Below are positions 39,411-50,565 of a stretch of 64,000 bases of DNA, in pieces (the first letter of the stretch is position 1; each line of letters opens with the position of its first letter). Position numbers and translations under genes: made by a program. The DNA comes from Doryteuthis pealeii (lineage: Eukaryota > Mollusca > Cephalopoda > Myopsida > Loliginidae), in assembly GCA_023376005.1 (NCBI GenBank), contig CM042163.1, forward strand, positions 4,668,461-4,732,460, in the 5' to 3' direction. The notes under the pieces were generated by a model. It was not told the origin of the DNA. It worked only from the letters and a program-made list of their open reading frames with translations, and searched no databases.

Positions 39411-39674
39411 ACAATAGAAACCTAGTCGAGTTTCACCATAAGGATCTTCAGGGTTAAATCCACTGAATTAATCAAGGTACCAATTAATTGCAGTCGATCA
39501 CACGTGTGTTCATTGTATAAGATTTAACGTAACATCTTATACAATGAACACAGATGTAACATAACATCTTATACAATAAACACACGTGTGATCGACTGCA
39601 ATTAATCGGTACCTTGATTAATTCAGTGGATTTAACCCTGAAGATCCTTATGGTGAAACTCGACTAGGTTTCTA
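39411..39674. repeat. Inverted pair of family g hammerheads
   Basis: Arms of about 70-80 bp around a spacer with its own inverted repeats (TGATCGACTGCAATTAAT). The plus copy 39634-39670 has stem I AACC/GGTT, CTGAAGA, short stem II (CC-TTAT-GG), GAAA (39655-39658) and near-palindromic stem III ACTCGACT. The minus mirror is at 39419-39455. Confidence 0.72.
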
Positions 39675-39854
39675 TTGTATCCATTTTATAATAAATTTGC
39701 TCTACTTTGTATTGAGCACTTTGTATTTGTTATATCGCTGACTTAACCCCTGAATTTTGCACCTCCCAACGATCATGCCCATATTCACCGGTAAGTCACC
39801 TTTTATCTTTATAAATAAATATATATATATATATATGTTAGGGTAGTGTGGGCA

Positions 39855-40000
39855 TGAAGTCAATGGTGCTTGGTAACTGACAGTTTCCCCACCTATGTGA
39901 TTTTCAACCCAAGTCATTTGAAAATCACATAGGTGAGAAATTGTCAGTTACCAAGTGCTATTAACTCCATGTCACCCTAATTTAGATATACATATATGAT
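39855..40000. repeat. Inverted repeat beside (TA)n
   Basis: TGACAGTTTCCCCACCTATGTGATTTTCAA and its complement (AAAATCACATAGGTGAGAAATTGTCAGTTACC). Related single arms lie at 17285-17350 and 41345-41395. No hammerhead core recognised. Confidence 0.6.
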
Positions 40001-40102
40001 ATTGAGCACTCTTTACTTATAGATATACCAAACTATACTATAAATATATATATATATATATTGAAAGAATGAATAAAGGAAAGAAAGTATAGAATGGATA
40101 AG

Positions 40103-40353
40103 TAAAGTCGTTGGGGCGGCCTAATGTCGGTATCCACCAATCTGCGAGGGAGTCTACCCCCTTTTCACTAGCGCTAGACCAAGGAGACTGTGTTTTGGCA
40201 TCTGAGGTGGAGCGCCACACCTACCATCAGCTCCTTACTTTACTGCACAGATCCCGGTGCTACTCATGCGCTGAATTGGCGAGGAGCAGAATCAATCTAG
40301 AAACCATGTGGTTTCTAGCCGAACGCTCTACCGACTGAGCTAACCCGGCCCTT
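40103..40353 (-). mobile_element. tRNA-derived SINE A copy
   Basis: Minus-strand copy with an intact box A (TTAGCTCAGTCGGTAGAGCG) and a mutated box B region. It abuts the inverted hammerhead arm at 40358. Confidence 0.8.
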
Positions 40354-40357
40354 CAAT

Positions 40358-41145
40358 TTTACTTACACGTGTTTCAGTCAGGAGTTTATCCGTGTGTACA
40401 TTATTCAAACTATTATTATTTTTAAATAATCAAAAGAAATGAAATCTTATTATAATGGAGATTGTGTGTTTTTCTGTCTGTAACCGAAACTATATTCCTA
40501 CTCAAGTCACAATTAACAGTTATTTTTATCACATTCTTCATGTTTTTATTTATATTTAAACCTCAATTATTAATAAAATTGCTTTTTTATTATTGTTGTC
40601 CATATCTATATACTAATAACATGCTATTGTATTTATATATACAAAAAATAGCGGTTTGCAGTGTGAACGGGAAGGCTAATTTGCATATTGATATTAAAAA
40701 TGTGATTTTATTAAATATGTGCTTAGTATTATTGATTTCTAACTGTTTGGTTTTATTTTAATGAATATAAGCAAAAATCTCTCCAATGAATCTTAAATGA
40801 AATCCATTAACAAGAAAAAATAAGTGGGATTTTATTCTTTATTTCCTAATTTAACTAAATAGTTAAATAATAAAATTCAGCAATGAAAGACGGCAATGAT
40901 GGAAGAGTAAGTTTATTTCTATTTTTCTATTATACCCCCACTCTGTTTCAAATCTTTTTATCTGCATTCTTATTAGACTTTCTAATTTAATACGATATTT
41001 CATTACATTAAAACTTAAATACTTGCACCCGGAGGGTGCATATATTTGCTAGTAATAATAATGATTATTTAAAAATAATAATAGTTTGAATAATGTACAC
41101 ATGGATAAACTCCTGACCGAAACACGTGTAAGTAAAATTGATTAA
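40358..41145. repeat. Inverted hammerhead half-elements split by a Helitron
   Basis: Left arm 40358-40440 (inverted) and right arm 41060-41145 both carry the family c right half (AAACTCCTGACCGAAACACGTGTAAGT). The CTGATGA half is absent. Helitron copy 5 sits between the arms. Confidence 0.7.
40445..41052 (+). mobile_element. Non-autonomous Helitron, family 1, copy 5
   Basis: Canonical ends (A|TC ... CTAG|T) and an intact hairpin. It sits between two inverted arms of a hammerhead-type element (40358-40440 and 41060-41145), apparently inserted near the centre of that inverted repeat. Confidence 0.88.
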
Positions 41146-41228
41146 AATATCCTATTTTATCCATTCTATACTTTCTTTCCTTTATTCATTCTTTCAACAT
41201 ACCGTCGGATTCACTTCCAGTTTCATTT

Positions 41229-41278
<50 letters not shown>

Positions 41279-41395
41279 ATATAATATGGGTGTTATATTT
41301 CCAAGCAGATAGTGATCAATATCAAGCGCGTATATATTTGAGTTAAGGTAGTGTGAACATGGAGTCAACACTTAGTTACTGACAGTTTCTACAGA

Positions 41396-41442
<47 letters not shown>

Positions 41443-41511
41443 GTAAGAGGATTGGCGAACAAAAGTTCATTCGGGTCTCAAAACCGGCCAGGGGTAGCTG
41501 TTAATGTATAA

Positions 41512-41553
41512 CCACACTGATGAGAGGTGATACCTCGAAACACATGTCTGTGG
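41512..41553 (+). ncRNA. Hammerhead ribozyme, direct copy 1 (family b)
   Basis: Stem I CCACA/TGTGG, core CTGATGA (41517-41523), stem II GAGGT-GAT-ACCTC, GAAA, stem III ACACATGT, cleavage after C41548 (GTC). All core bases are conserved. Confidence 0.92.
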
Positions 41554-41808
41554 ATTACTTATTTATTATATACTCCCACTTTGGTCAAGTACTTTAAATA
41601 GGGATTTAATTGCAGATTCACCGTTCTGGCGTGTAGCTAAACCTCGCTTTGTTTACAAATGTTTGAGGCCTCTAGTGAATTCATTTCCGCTTAGAAATGT
41701 AGCAATTAAATATTCTCCTATATTTGACAGCTGCCTCTGGCTGTAGGGGTAAGAGGAAAGTTCATTCGGGTCTCAAACCTGGCTAGGGGTAGTTGTTAAA
41801 CGGTATAA

Positions 41809-41850
41809 CCACACTGATGAGAGGTGATACCTCGAAACACGTGTCTGTGG
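41809..41850 (+). ncRNA. Hammerhead ribozyme, direct copy 2 (family b)
   Basis: Identical to copy 1 in stems I and II and core. Stem III here is the perfect palindrome ACACGTGT. Cleavage is predicted after C41845, 297 nt from the copy 1 site. Confidence 0.92.
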
Positions 41851-41972
41851 ATATATATATGCCCACGTTGGTGAATATTGTAACGTCTTCGTTTTTGCAG
41901 TATTAAGGTTTTTTGTTTTTGTTAAACTCATTTTGACTTTCCTCTCCGACCCAAACAACACGGGAGTGAATG

Positions 41973-42021
41973 AGCTCTGATGATGATTTTTGTAAAATCG
42001 AAATATTGATCAGTATCAGCT
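41973..42021 (+). ncRNA. Hammerhead ribozyme (family h)
   Basis: Stem I AGCT/AGCT, CTGATGA (41977-41983), stem II GATTTT-TGT-AAAATC with one extra T, GAAA (42000-42003), stem III ATATTGATCAGTAT, cleavage after C42017. The core is complete. Confidence 0.82.
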
Positions 42022-42194
42022 ATGATTATATTATAAATTGTTTTCTTCTTTAACAGCATTGTGTGATGTTTTCATTCCACCTTTTCTTACTTATATATAT
42101 ATATATATATATATTAACCCTCTCCTGCCAATCCAAAAGTAAACCAATTCTCAATTATGAGAAAAGCTAACATATGTGTCATTCAATAAATAAG

Positions 42195-42490
42195 GTGAAT
42201 TTGGCAATAGGAAACACTGTTTACACTTGCACCATAGTGATGGATCCTTTCATGTTCCAGAAGACTGTCAGCTTGACCTTCTTTACTGATCGAAGCACCT
42301 CTGTAACTTTTTCTTTAGTGGAGTGTCTGTGTGTTTCCACTTGATGCACTGTCTTTTTGATTCAAGCTCATAGTGCACATCACATTCTTCAGTAAATGTC
42401 ATATGATTTGCAATTCTTAGTCATTAAAAATTTGATGACAGACCTCTGTTCAAGTCTGGAGTACTGTTTGAATTGCCGCCATTTTGAACA
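42195..42490 (-). pseudogene. Mariner-like transposon fragment
   Basis: Broken minus-strand frames read RSVIKFLMTKNCKSYDIY and, further on, LRSVKKVKLTVFWNMKGSIT. The second block resembles mariner/SETMAR-type transposases around the catalytic region. There are several stops and shifts. Confidence 0.55.
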
Positions 42491-42559
42491 GCCTCAAAAC
42501 AAACTTCTTTGAGAGATCAAAATAATTTTTGCTGTAAACCAATTCCAAACAATGCAGTG

Positions 42560-43191
42560 TTTATATTTATGGAAAATATTCTGAGGTAAAAAAATAAAAA
42601 AAAATTATTTTGTTTTCTTTTCTTTAAAAAAAAAAAATCCCCTTATTTATTGAATAACCCACATATATGTGTATGTCTATATATAAACATATATATATAT
42701 ATATACATATATATATATGTGTGCATGTGCATTGCATATGCATATATTCATCTTAATAATAACAAATGAAAAATCATTTTAAAAGAATTGCCCACAATTT
42801 TGCTTACCAAAATTCCTGAAGCTTGAAAGAAAAATTTATTTAAAAAACAAAACAAAAACATTTCATTAAAAAAAAAAACCCAAAAAACAACAAATTCACA
42901 GAGAAGCAAAAATTTAAGCTGAACTGAACCATTTCGATTCTTCAATAATAAAAACTAAGATTTACCGTTTCCAAAGAAGAAATTGAAATAAGGAATTGTA
43001 TATCAAGTTCAATAAATTAATTTATTTTTTCATTTATTTCCATCTTTGTCCTTGGAAATAACACAATTCACATTGAATGGAAATTCTTATTTTAACATTT
43101 ACAAAATAAAACAAATATTACCTAATAGTTGAATAATAACGGCAATCATATATTCACTGTTAACACATTTCAATCATAAATGATACTATAT

Positions 43192-43229
<38 letters not shown>

Positions 43230-43515
43230 GAAAAATGATGTATATATTTTAAAACAAAATACTTCAATGAACTAAAATAAAGAATATTTTATGATAGAAA
43301 TTGAAAATTAAAAGATTTATGATTGGCAGTTTTAAAAATCTTTTTTTATTTTTAAGCTTCAAATTGATCAGATATTCATTTCTTGAATCAAACTATAAAA
43401 AAAAAACAGAATTGCAAAAATCAAAGAAATCTTTTGTTATCAAAGATCTTCTTAATATCACTGTATATACTTATATATCATATGACTTTCCGAGACCTAA
43501 ATTTTAGCTTAATAT
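42560..43515. other. AT-rich stretch, no gene seen
   Basis: Mostly A/T with short (TA)n and (TAA)n. Nothing coding recognised on either strand. Confidence 0.6.
43196..43228. repeat. (AAT)n microsatellite
   Basis: Pure (TAA)n run. Similar runs at 20430-20458 and 54475-54503 are LINE-tail associated; this one has no recognisable LINE next to it. Confidence 0.8.
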
Positions 43516-43517
43516 TA

Positions 43518-43735
43518 GGGGGCCACACTATATGCAAAATACAAACTAAGCCTAGGGGGTTGCATTATACAAAATGATACAAACTAGGCCTAGGGGATCA
43601 TATTATACGAAAGATACAAATCACGCCTAGGGAGTTGCACTATACACAAGATACAAACTAGCTCTACAGGGTGGCTCTATATGCAAGATACAAACTAAGC
43701 CGAGGAGGTCGCACTATATCAAAGATACTAAATTT
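43518..43735 (+). repeat. About 43-bp tandem repeat
   Basis: Five diverged units built on GGGGTTGCA(C/T)TATA...AAGATACAAACTA(G/A)GCCTA. A related short stretch is at 51345-51445. Confidence 0.75.
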
Positions 43736-44514
43736 TAGAGATTTTCATTTGAGACAATTTCAAGTTGATGCTCAAATACATTCTATTTTTGTTGAATTCA
43801 GATTTTAAAGAAAAGAAAATGATAAAATGATGGATTTTTTTCCTTCTTTCTTTCAAAAGAATTCTTTTTTCTGCAAATTTTGGTTAAATAAAAACTGAAT
43901 AAAATGTTTATGAAAAATGTTCAGTTTTGTGAATATAATATTTTCATCTTTTTTTTTCCCCCACCAAGTGTGGGTGTATTAATATACCAACCCACCCAGA
44001 AAAATTTCAAACCTGAACACCCGATCATATCACAAAATCATTCAATGTTACAAACTTTATCGATTTTGATTCGTCAGTAAATATCAACCAATCAAAGCTT
44101 TAAATTTATTTTTACTTTCCAAAACATAAAAATAAACTTTTTAATTAAAAAAAAAAAAAAATCTGAGATTCCATTTGGTCAATGAAACATTTATAATGCA
44201 AATAATTTGTACACAATTATTAGGGTTTTAAGTATTCCTATCTAATATCAATAATTTGGTCATAGTTATAGGGTTTCTAGCATTCTTATCTGCTTATTTT
44301 CATTGTCGATGAAATTTCCAAAAATGGCCAGAATCTGTTTTGCTGCAAATACTACTGCAAAATGTTATTTATGAAGCCTCATAACATCATAGAAACCAAG
44401 CAGCCAATCAGGACTCTAGGAATGGAATCACCCAAATGCAAGAATGGACTATTCTGGATTCCCATAAGTACCAGTTGTCTTGGCACTGGTTCAGTTGTGC
44501 TTAGCTTGTTGCTC

Positions 44515-44668
44515 AAACCAACAGTACGCTAACTCACTTCAACAACCACAAATAGGATGTGACACAAAGTTGCAAGTAAAGGGCATCCAGTGAGGATCAA
44601 ACTCACTATTCAGTCAATAATGGATTTGCAAGACTAGCTTGTTAACAATTACACCATCATAGGCGTTC
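44515..44668 (-). mobile_element. tRNA-like SINE D copy
   Basis: On the minus strand: ATGGTGTAATTGTTAACAAGC (box-A like), GAGTTTGATCC (box-B like), then GTGTCACATCCTATTTGTGG. Further copies or pieces lie at 45440-45515 and 62355-62845. Confidence 0.65.
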
Positions 44669-44699
44669 TATAGAAATGAAAACCATATGGCAGACAATG

Positions 44700-45210
44700 G
44701 TTGGTAATTTATGAATAAGTGCGTCTCGGTCTCCTGCCTCAAAAATTGCTACCCGGTGACTATTAAAATAACGACCCTGCTCAGTCTATTCAAAACTATC
44801 CATCTTCATATCTATCTATCTATCTATCTCAATTTGTTCATATTTATCTATATTACTTTAAATACTAAGATTTTTTTTTATTCATGTTTGTTTAATGTCT
44901 TGTTTTTAGTTTAAATAAACAAGAATTACAACAAAAAAAGATGCGACCCCCCCCCAAATACATTTACTTGTCGAAAATATCTATCTCCATTTTTTCATAT
45001 CTATCTATATTATTTTGTTTGTTTATTTATCTATCTATCTCAGTCTATTCCAAACTATATATCCATCTTCATATCTAAATAAGAATTACAACAAATTACG
45101 ATAAATAAACAAGAATTACGACGAGCTGGGGTTGTTATTTTGATAGTCACCGGGTAGTAATTTTTGAGGCAGGAGACCGGGACGCACTTCCTCATAAATT
45201 ACCCATAGGT
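44700..45210. repeat. Inverted repeat, about 110-bp arms
   Basis: 44700-44800 (GGTAATTTATGAATAAGTGCG ... ACCCGGTGACTATTAAAATAAC) is inverted at 45125-45210. The spacer holds (CTAT)n and repeated AACAAGAATTAC. No ribozyme core seen. Confidence 0.72.
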
Positions 45211-45712
45211 GTACTATAGAAGGTATTTATCCAACCTCTTCACCATGGGTATGATATGACAAAATCACTAGTATAGGACATACAACTGTAGAGTAGTACG
45301 ATGGAACATATATTGGAGGGGGGGACGCCCTTGGACACTCACCGGAAATCGTAGACTCAACCATGTACGGGTGAGGCATGGGGGAGAACAGATATAAGCA
45401 GGTTTCATCGAGGCCTGGCAGAGTACGACTTACAGTCAGACACTTTACAATCAAACTCTATTCAGTAATAATGGATTTGCGAGATTAGCTTGTTAACCAT
45501 TACACACTAATGGTTGTCAGAGAAAAATGTTTGAGAAGTTTATATTAGAAATTCAAGAGAAATCAGAATAAAATTGAAATTCTCGTTGTTATTATCATAG
45601 TTTATTTTTTCTCTATATTGTTTATTTATTCTATCCATTCTATAAAACTTTTTGTGCAATACTTAATTCTCATTTTGTGGTGTTCACAAACATGAGATGG
45701 AGTAAAAGTAAA

Positions 45713-45954
45713 GTCATTGGGGTGGCCTAAAGTCGGTATCAGCCAGACAGTGAGGGAGTCTATCCCCTTTTCACTAGCGCTAGACCAAGGAGATTATTCT
45801 AGCATCGGCAGTGGAATGCCACACCTACCATCAGCTCTTTACTTTACCGCACAGAACCCTGTGCTACTCATATGCTGAGTTCGCGAGGGCTGGTATTGAA
45901 CCAGGAACCTTGTGGTTCCTAGTCGAACGCTCTACCAACTGAGCTAAACCGGCC
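45713..45954 (-). mobile_element. SINE A copy in a duplicated segment
   Basis: Minus-strand SINE with a target-site repeat GAGATGGAGTAAAA on both sides (about 45704-45717 and 45958-45971). The same insertion with the same flanks recurs at 47867-48107, so the segment was duplicated after the SINE landed. Confidence 0.83.
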
Positions 45955-47217
45955 CTGAGATGGAGTAAAAATAAAAAAATAAAATGAGGAAGTGTTTTTA
46001 CTTTTTAGAGAGAATAAACTCTTTTATAATATTTAATTATCACACGATGAAAGTTAATTAACAAACATAATCATTTGATCGATTTGGAGAGAGCGAGCGA
46101 GCGATTGTGAAAGTGAAAGTGAAAGTAGAAATGGATTCTTTAGATGATATTATAAGTGGTGTAAACATGAAATCAGAATAAAATTGAAATTCTCGTTGTT
46201 ATTATCATGGTTTATTTTTTCTCTATATTGTTTATTTATTCTATCCATTCTATAAAACTTTTTGGTTTTCAGTTTTTTTAAATTAAAAAAAGTAACATTC
46301 AATGACGACGATTCTGCATCAGAAAAGTTTGTCTATTATTGTTTTCTAGGAAGATCAGAAGTTTTTCTTTCTTTTTTAAAATTTGTATCAGAATTTTTTA
46401 CAGTTTTGTTTAAAGCTAAAAATGTCCTATTAATTTTCAAGTTCCATTTATTCATATTTTATGAATTGCATTCTGGTCTCCATAGCAAAAAATCTTTAGG
46501 TGTATTGTTGTAAATATCTGCCAAGGTGCAATGAAGATGGCGCTAAAAAATTGGAATAAGTCTGGTAAATTGCAATTATTTAGAGACGCACTAAATACAA
46601 ACATTTCAATGCAACAAAATGTCTAATACAAAAAAAAAAAAAAAAAAAAAAAATTTTTTTCATGGAAGGAAATTTACATCTGACAACAAAAGAAGACAAA
46701 AAAATATACAGGAACAAATCTTTTCTTTTTTTTTTTTTTCCTGTCAATTTTTTTCAACAATTTTTTTTTGTTCTCAAATATCTGAAATAATCAAACAATC
46801 ATACAAAAAGAAAAAAAAAAAAAAAAAAGATGTGTCTGTCTCGTATGAACAAAAGATAAAAATATACACAAATAAAAAAAAAATAAAAAAAAAAGGCAAC
46901 TATTGTGCAAAGACGATACCAAGAGGAGAAGGAGGAGGAAGAGTAGGAGGAGGAGGAGAAGAGTAGGAGATGTGCTTGCATTCAGAAAAATGAAGACACA
47001 TCACAGATTGTATTCGACAAAAGATCCGTGTTCTTCAAGACTAAAAACACCACACGCTCTAAATATATTGACATTAAATACACACAAGATGATTGCAAAA
47101 AAAGAAAAGAAAGAAAAATCAATTTAGGTTAAATGAGAAGACAACATGCTTAAATTGAATGACAGTGCAATAAGCCGAGAAAGAGAAAAAGAAGAAAAGA
47201 GTTTGGGGACTATATAC

Positions 47218-47218
<1 letters not shown>

Positions 47219-47264
<46 letters not shown>
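47219..47264. repeat. (TA)n microsatellites throughout the window
   Basis: One of many pure (TA)n tracts of 20-55 bp. Others: 3060-3090, 3890-3938, 8388-8411, 16008-16036, 16778-16800, 17380-17413, 39028-39080, 39362-39398, 41232-41273, 41401-41440, 52589-52616, 56868-56917, 60308-60340, 60676-60704. Most border a hammerhead-type element. Confidence 0.9.
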
Positions 47265-47270
<6 letters not shown>

Positions 47271-47866
47271 GAGTGCACACTTGTAGTCGAGAAGAAAATC
47301 CACAAGAGAGATTCTTGAATTACATTTTATTCAAAAACAAATAAAATAGAGATTATTTGCAAAATTGGAGGACTCTCTGATTTTACAAGCATATAAATAA
47401 AGACTTGTCCAAGAAGATCGTTAAAAAATGAACTGCAATTTTCATTGGTAGGAAGAGACTTGCAAAAAAAAATAAAATAAAAGGCGATTAAAATTGTGAC
47501 TATTTCCATTGTTTAACCCTTTTTTTACCCATTTAATTTACCCTTTTAATCCTATTTTACTCTGGTGGACCCCCTCACCCTCACCCATAGCAATTCGTTG
47601 TTTAAAAAGCCCATTGTATTTATATAGTTAAATACATTTTACTTGCCTGAGTACCAAAAAATGTTATATGGTACCCGGGGGTCCATATGGACCCCGGTTG
47701 AGAACTACTGGTTTAACCCTTTTCAATTCAATGTCCATATTCTAATGAAATAAGATTCTGTCATTATTTAAACGATAAGTCATTAATTCCGTGACTCAAT
47801 GTTCTGTGCAATACTTGATTCTCATTTTGTGGTGTTCACAAACATGAGATGGAGTAAAAGTAAAGT

Positions 47867-48107
47867 CATTGGGGTGGCCTAAAGTCGGTATCAGCCAGAC
47901 AGCGAGGGAGTCTATCCCCTTTTCACTAGCGCTAGACCAAGGAGATCATTCTAGCATCGGTAGTGGAATGCCACACCTACCATCAGCTCTTTACTTTACC
48001 GCACAGAACCCTGTGCTACTCATACACTGAGTTCGAGAGGGCTGGTATTGAACCAGGAACCTTGTGGTTCCTAGTCGAACGCTCTACCGACTGAGCTAAA
48101 CCAGCCC
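47867..48107 (-). mobile_element. SINE A copy, second copy of duplicated segment
   Basis: Paralog of the 45713 insertion, sharing its flanks and target repeat (GAGATGGAGTAAAA) and nearly its whole sequence. Confidence 0.83.
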
Positions 48108-48261
48108 TGAGATGGAGTAAAAATAAAATAAAATAAAATAAAATGAGGAAGTGTTTTTACTTTTTAGAGAGAATAAACTCTTTTATAATATTTAATTATC
48201 ACACGATGAAAGTTAATTAACAAACATAATCATTTGATCGATTTGGAGAGAGCGAGCGATT

Positions 48262-48555
48262 GTGAAAGTGAAAGTAGAAATGGATTCTTTAGATGATATT
48301 ATAAGTGGTGTAAACATTGCGTACACATTGTGTGTAAACTGCTTGATGTGTTTTCGCAGCAACATTTTGCATCGATCATGTGAGAATGCATTTACCCAAT
48401 CAAAATGCACTTTTGTTCAGGAGGCAACGTGTACACCTGATTGTATGGCATTAAACAGAAAGAAAAAAGAAAGAAAACTTTTTTTTTTTGCTTTTTTAAT
48501 TATTCTTTTTCTCTTTTTGTGTGTGTTTTTATATTTGTGTAGATGTGAATTGTAG
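48262..48555 (+). other. Unassigned 97-codon open frame
   Basis: Frame starting MDSLDDIISGVNIAYTLCVN with seven further Cys in the first 55 codons, then a Lys-rich and Phe-rich low-complexity end. Its first 19 codons are duplicated at 46130-46165, where the frame then diverges. No family recognised and no clear splice or promoter context; it may be chance. Confidence 0.2.
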
Positions 48556-48825
48556 TTGATGAAGAAAAGGTGTTTGTTGCAGCAGATGGAGAGGAAATGT
48601 AGTTGGCTCCTCCTTTTGTCATCAGCACTCTGAACTGGAATCTACGTTCCTTAACCACCACACACACACAGATCAGCCACCCCCACACACCTCACAGATA
48701 CTTCACACACACACACACCCCGGGATCCAGCACAGAAAAGTGGGTTTTGCTTTGAGAGCAGCCAAGGCAGGTGCTTTGATGGGGGAAATTCAAGAAATTG
48801 CTAATATATTAAGTCAAAAGGAAAT

Positions 48826-49398
48826 TTGAAACAAGAGAATAAGAAAAGAGAGAGGGGGATAGAGAGAGGGAGGGGAGGGAGAGAGAGAAGGAGAGAGGAG
48901 GGGAGGGAGAGAGGGAGAGAGAGAAGGAGAGAGAGAAAGAGAGAGGGAAGCAGAGAGGGGAGAGAGAGGGAGAGAGAGAAGCAGAGAGGGAAGGAGGGGA
49001 GAGAGAAGGAGAGAGAGAAGCAGAGAGGGAGGGAGAGAGAGAGGGAGAGAGAAGGGGAGAGAGAGAGAGCTAATAGGAAAGGAGAAGGTAGAAAGAAAAA
49101 AAAGAGACAAGAGATTTGAAATGAAAGAGAATAAGTGAGAGAATGAGAAAGAGATGGGGTAGCAGAAAGAAAAAAAGAAGAGAGAGAGAGAGAGAGAGGG
49201 GGGCAGCAGAAAGAAAAAAAGAGACAAGAGATTTGAAATGATAAAGAGAATAAGAGAGAGAGAGAGAGAGAAAGACAGACAGACAGACAGACAGACAGAC
49301 TGATAATGAGAGAGAGAAAGACAGACAGACAGATAGAGGAAGAAAGAGGAAGAAAGAGCAAGAGGGGCTATATATAGAAAGACAGAGAGAAGAAGAGA

Positions 49399-49445
<47 letters not shown>
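48826..49445 (+). repeat. GA-rich low-complexity tract
   Basis: About 620 bp of GAGAGAG/GGGAGA, with a (GACA)n patch near 49270-49310 and (GA)n to 49442 followed by poly-A. The long reading frames on both strands come from composition. Confidence 0.9.
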
Positions 49446-49446
<1 letters not shown>

Positions 49447-49489
49447 GGAAAAAAAAAAAAAAAAAAAAAAAATCAGAGGATGAATAGGG

Positions 49490-50560
49490 GGGAAAAAGGA
49501 AGATAATTTATTTGAAACTTTTTAGAATTTTTTTGATAAGAAAAATTGAACCTTTGAAATAAGATAAATTTTAAATCAACTTTTTTTTTTGTTTCTTTTG
49601 AGTTGATGAAAAAAAAATTTGTTTCCTTGAATAAATTGCGAATATTCTTTCATCTGAAGAAAATTTAGTTGAAGAGAGTCAAAAACTTTGCTGCAATCAG
49701 AGGATGTTAGATGGACTGTGAACCTGAAGGTTTTGACATTATACAAGTGGCACTTTAAATAAAAAAAAAATCATGTGATCAAAATGAGAGACAAAAAAAA
49801 AAAAAGAATAAAAAAATAACCCCACTAAAAAACTAAATGAAATAAAAAAAAAAAACAAAACAACATCAAAAGTGAAAAAAACAAAATTCTGCACATCAAA
49901 GACGAGCTTGACAAGGACACAGCAACATGCAACCCTTTGAGTGTTGCTTTAACAAGGGGAGACAACTGCGCAATCAGGTTTTTTTTTCTCTTCTTTTTAA
50001 AAAAAATTCTACTTAAGTATTGTCTCTTCAATAAAAAACAAAACAAAAAAACAAAACAAATTTGTGTCAACTTTGTAGTGGAGATATTTTACAATTTGCT
50101 GCTTCTTGAAAAAATTTTTAAAAATTCTAAAATCTAAAAAAAAAAAAAAAAAAAAAAATTGAAAAAGAAATAATGAAAAAAAAAAAAGGGGGGGATATAA
50201 TGGGGAAAAAAAAAACAAAAAAAAAACCCAGAAAAAACTCCAATTTTTTCTGACTGTTCATTGAAAGTCAATCTATTCTCCATGTATAAATTTCAATCTA
50301 TATTTTTTAGACAGATATTTTTCACGATGAACGAGCAACATTTGGCAGTAGAAAAATTTTTTTTTTTTTTTTAAAAAAGAACCATTCTTATTATTCTGCA
50401 AATTTTGTAAGCGTTTTCCATTCCAAGATAATTTCTGATGCCAATTTATCAGTTGCTTTGAAAATGCCCTTCGTAATCTTATAGTATCAATTTATAAGAA
50501 AAATTAGACCAATTGTAAATTATTCTAAAATTCATCTATTGTAAAATTACGGCTTAAATA
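49490..50560. other. AT-rich stretch, no gene seen
   Basis: Poly-A and poly-T runs between the GA tract and element B. No exon or repeat family recognised. Confidence 0.6.
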
Positions 50561-50565
50561 AAGTT

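Larger units (their letters stand above)
41441..41850 (+). mobile_element. Retrozyme-like element: two direct hammerhead repeats
   Basis: A partial dimer. A roughly 110-bp segment (GGGTAAGAGG ... hammerhead) is repeated in direct orientation (41441-41553 and 41746-41850) around a unique spacer. (TA)n precedes it and ATATATATAT follows. Self-cleavage at both sites would release a 297-nt RNA. No ORF is present. The layout matches animal retrozymes and Penelope-like pseudo-LTRs; which of the two is not settled. Confidence 0.8.
45553..48315 (+). repeat. Segmental duplication of about 0.5 kb, 2.15 kb apart
   Basis: 45650-46165 and 47800-48315 match over their whole length, including the SINE A insertion with its target repeat and the downstream GAGAGAGCGAGCGA ... 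ATGGATTCTTTAGATGATAT. A separate 95-bp repeat (45553-45650 and 46168-46263) brackets the first copy. The upstream flank (ATTCTGTTATTATTTA...GATAAGTCATTAATTCC) also occurs at 35860-35960 and 47750-47850. Confidence 0.85.

Noticed and set aside
46262..46513. 83-codon Phe-rich frame
   Set aside because: No family resemblance, AT-driven composition, begins within a repeated segment.
48801..49361. Ser/Leu-rich 186-codon frame on the minus strand
   Set aside because: Entirely the complement of the GA-rich low-complexity tract.
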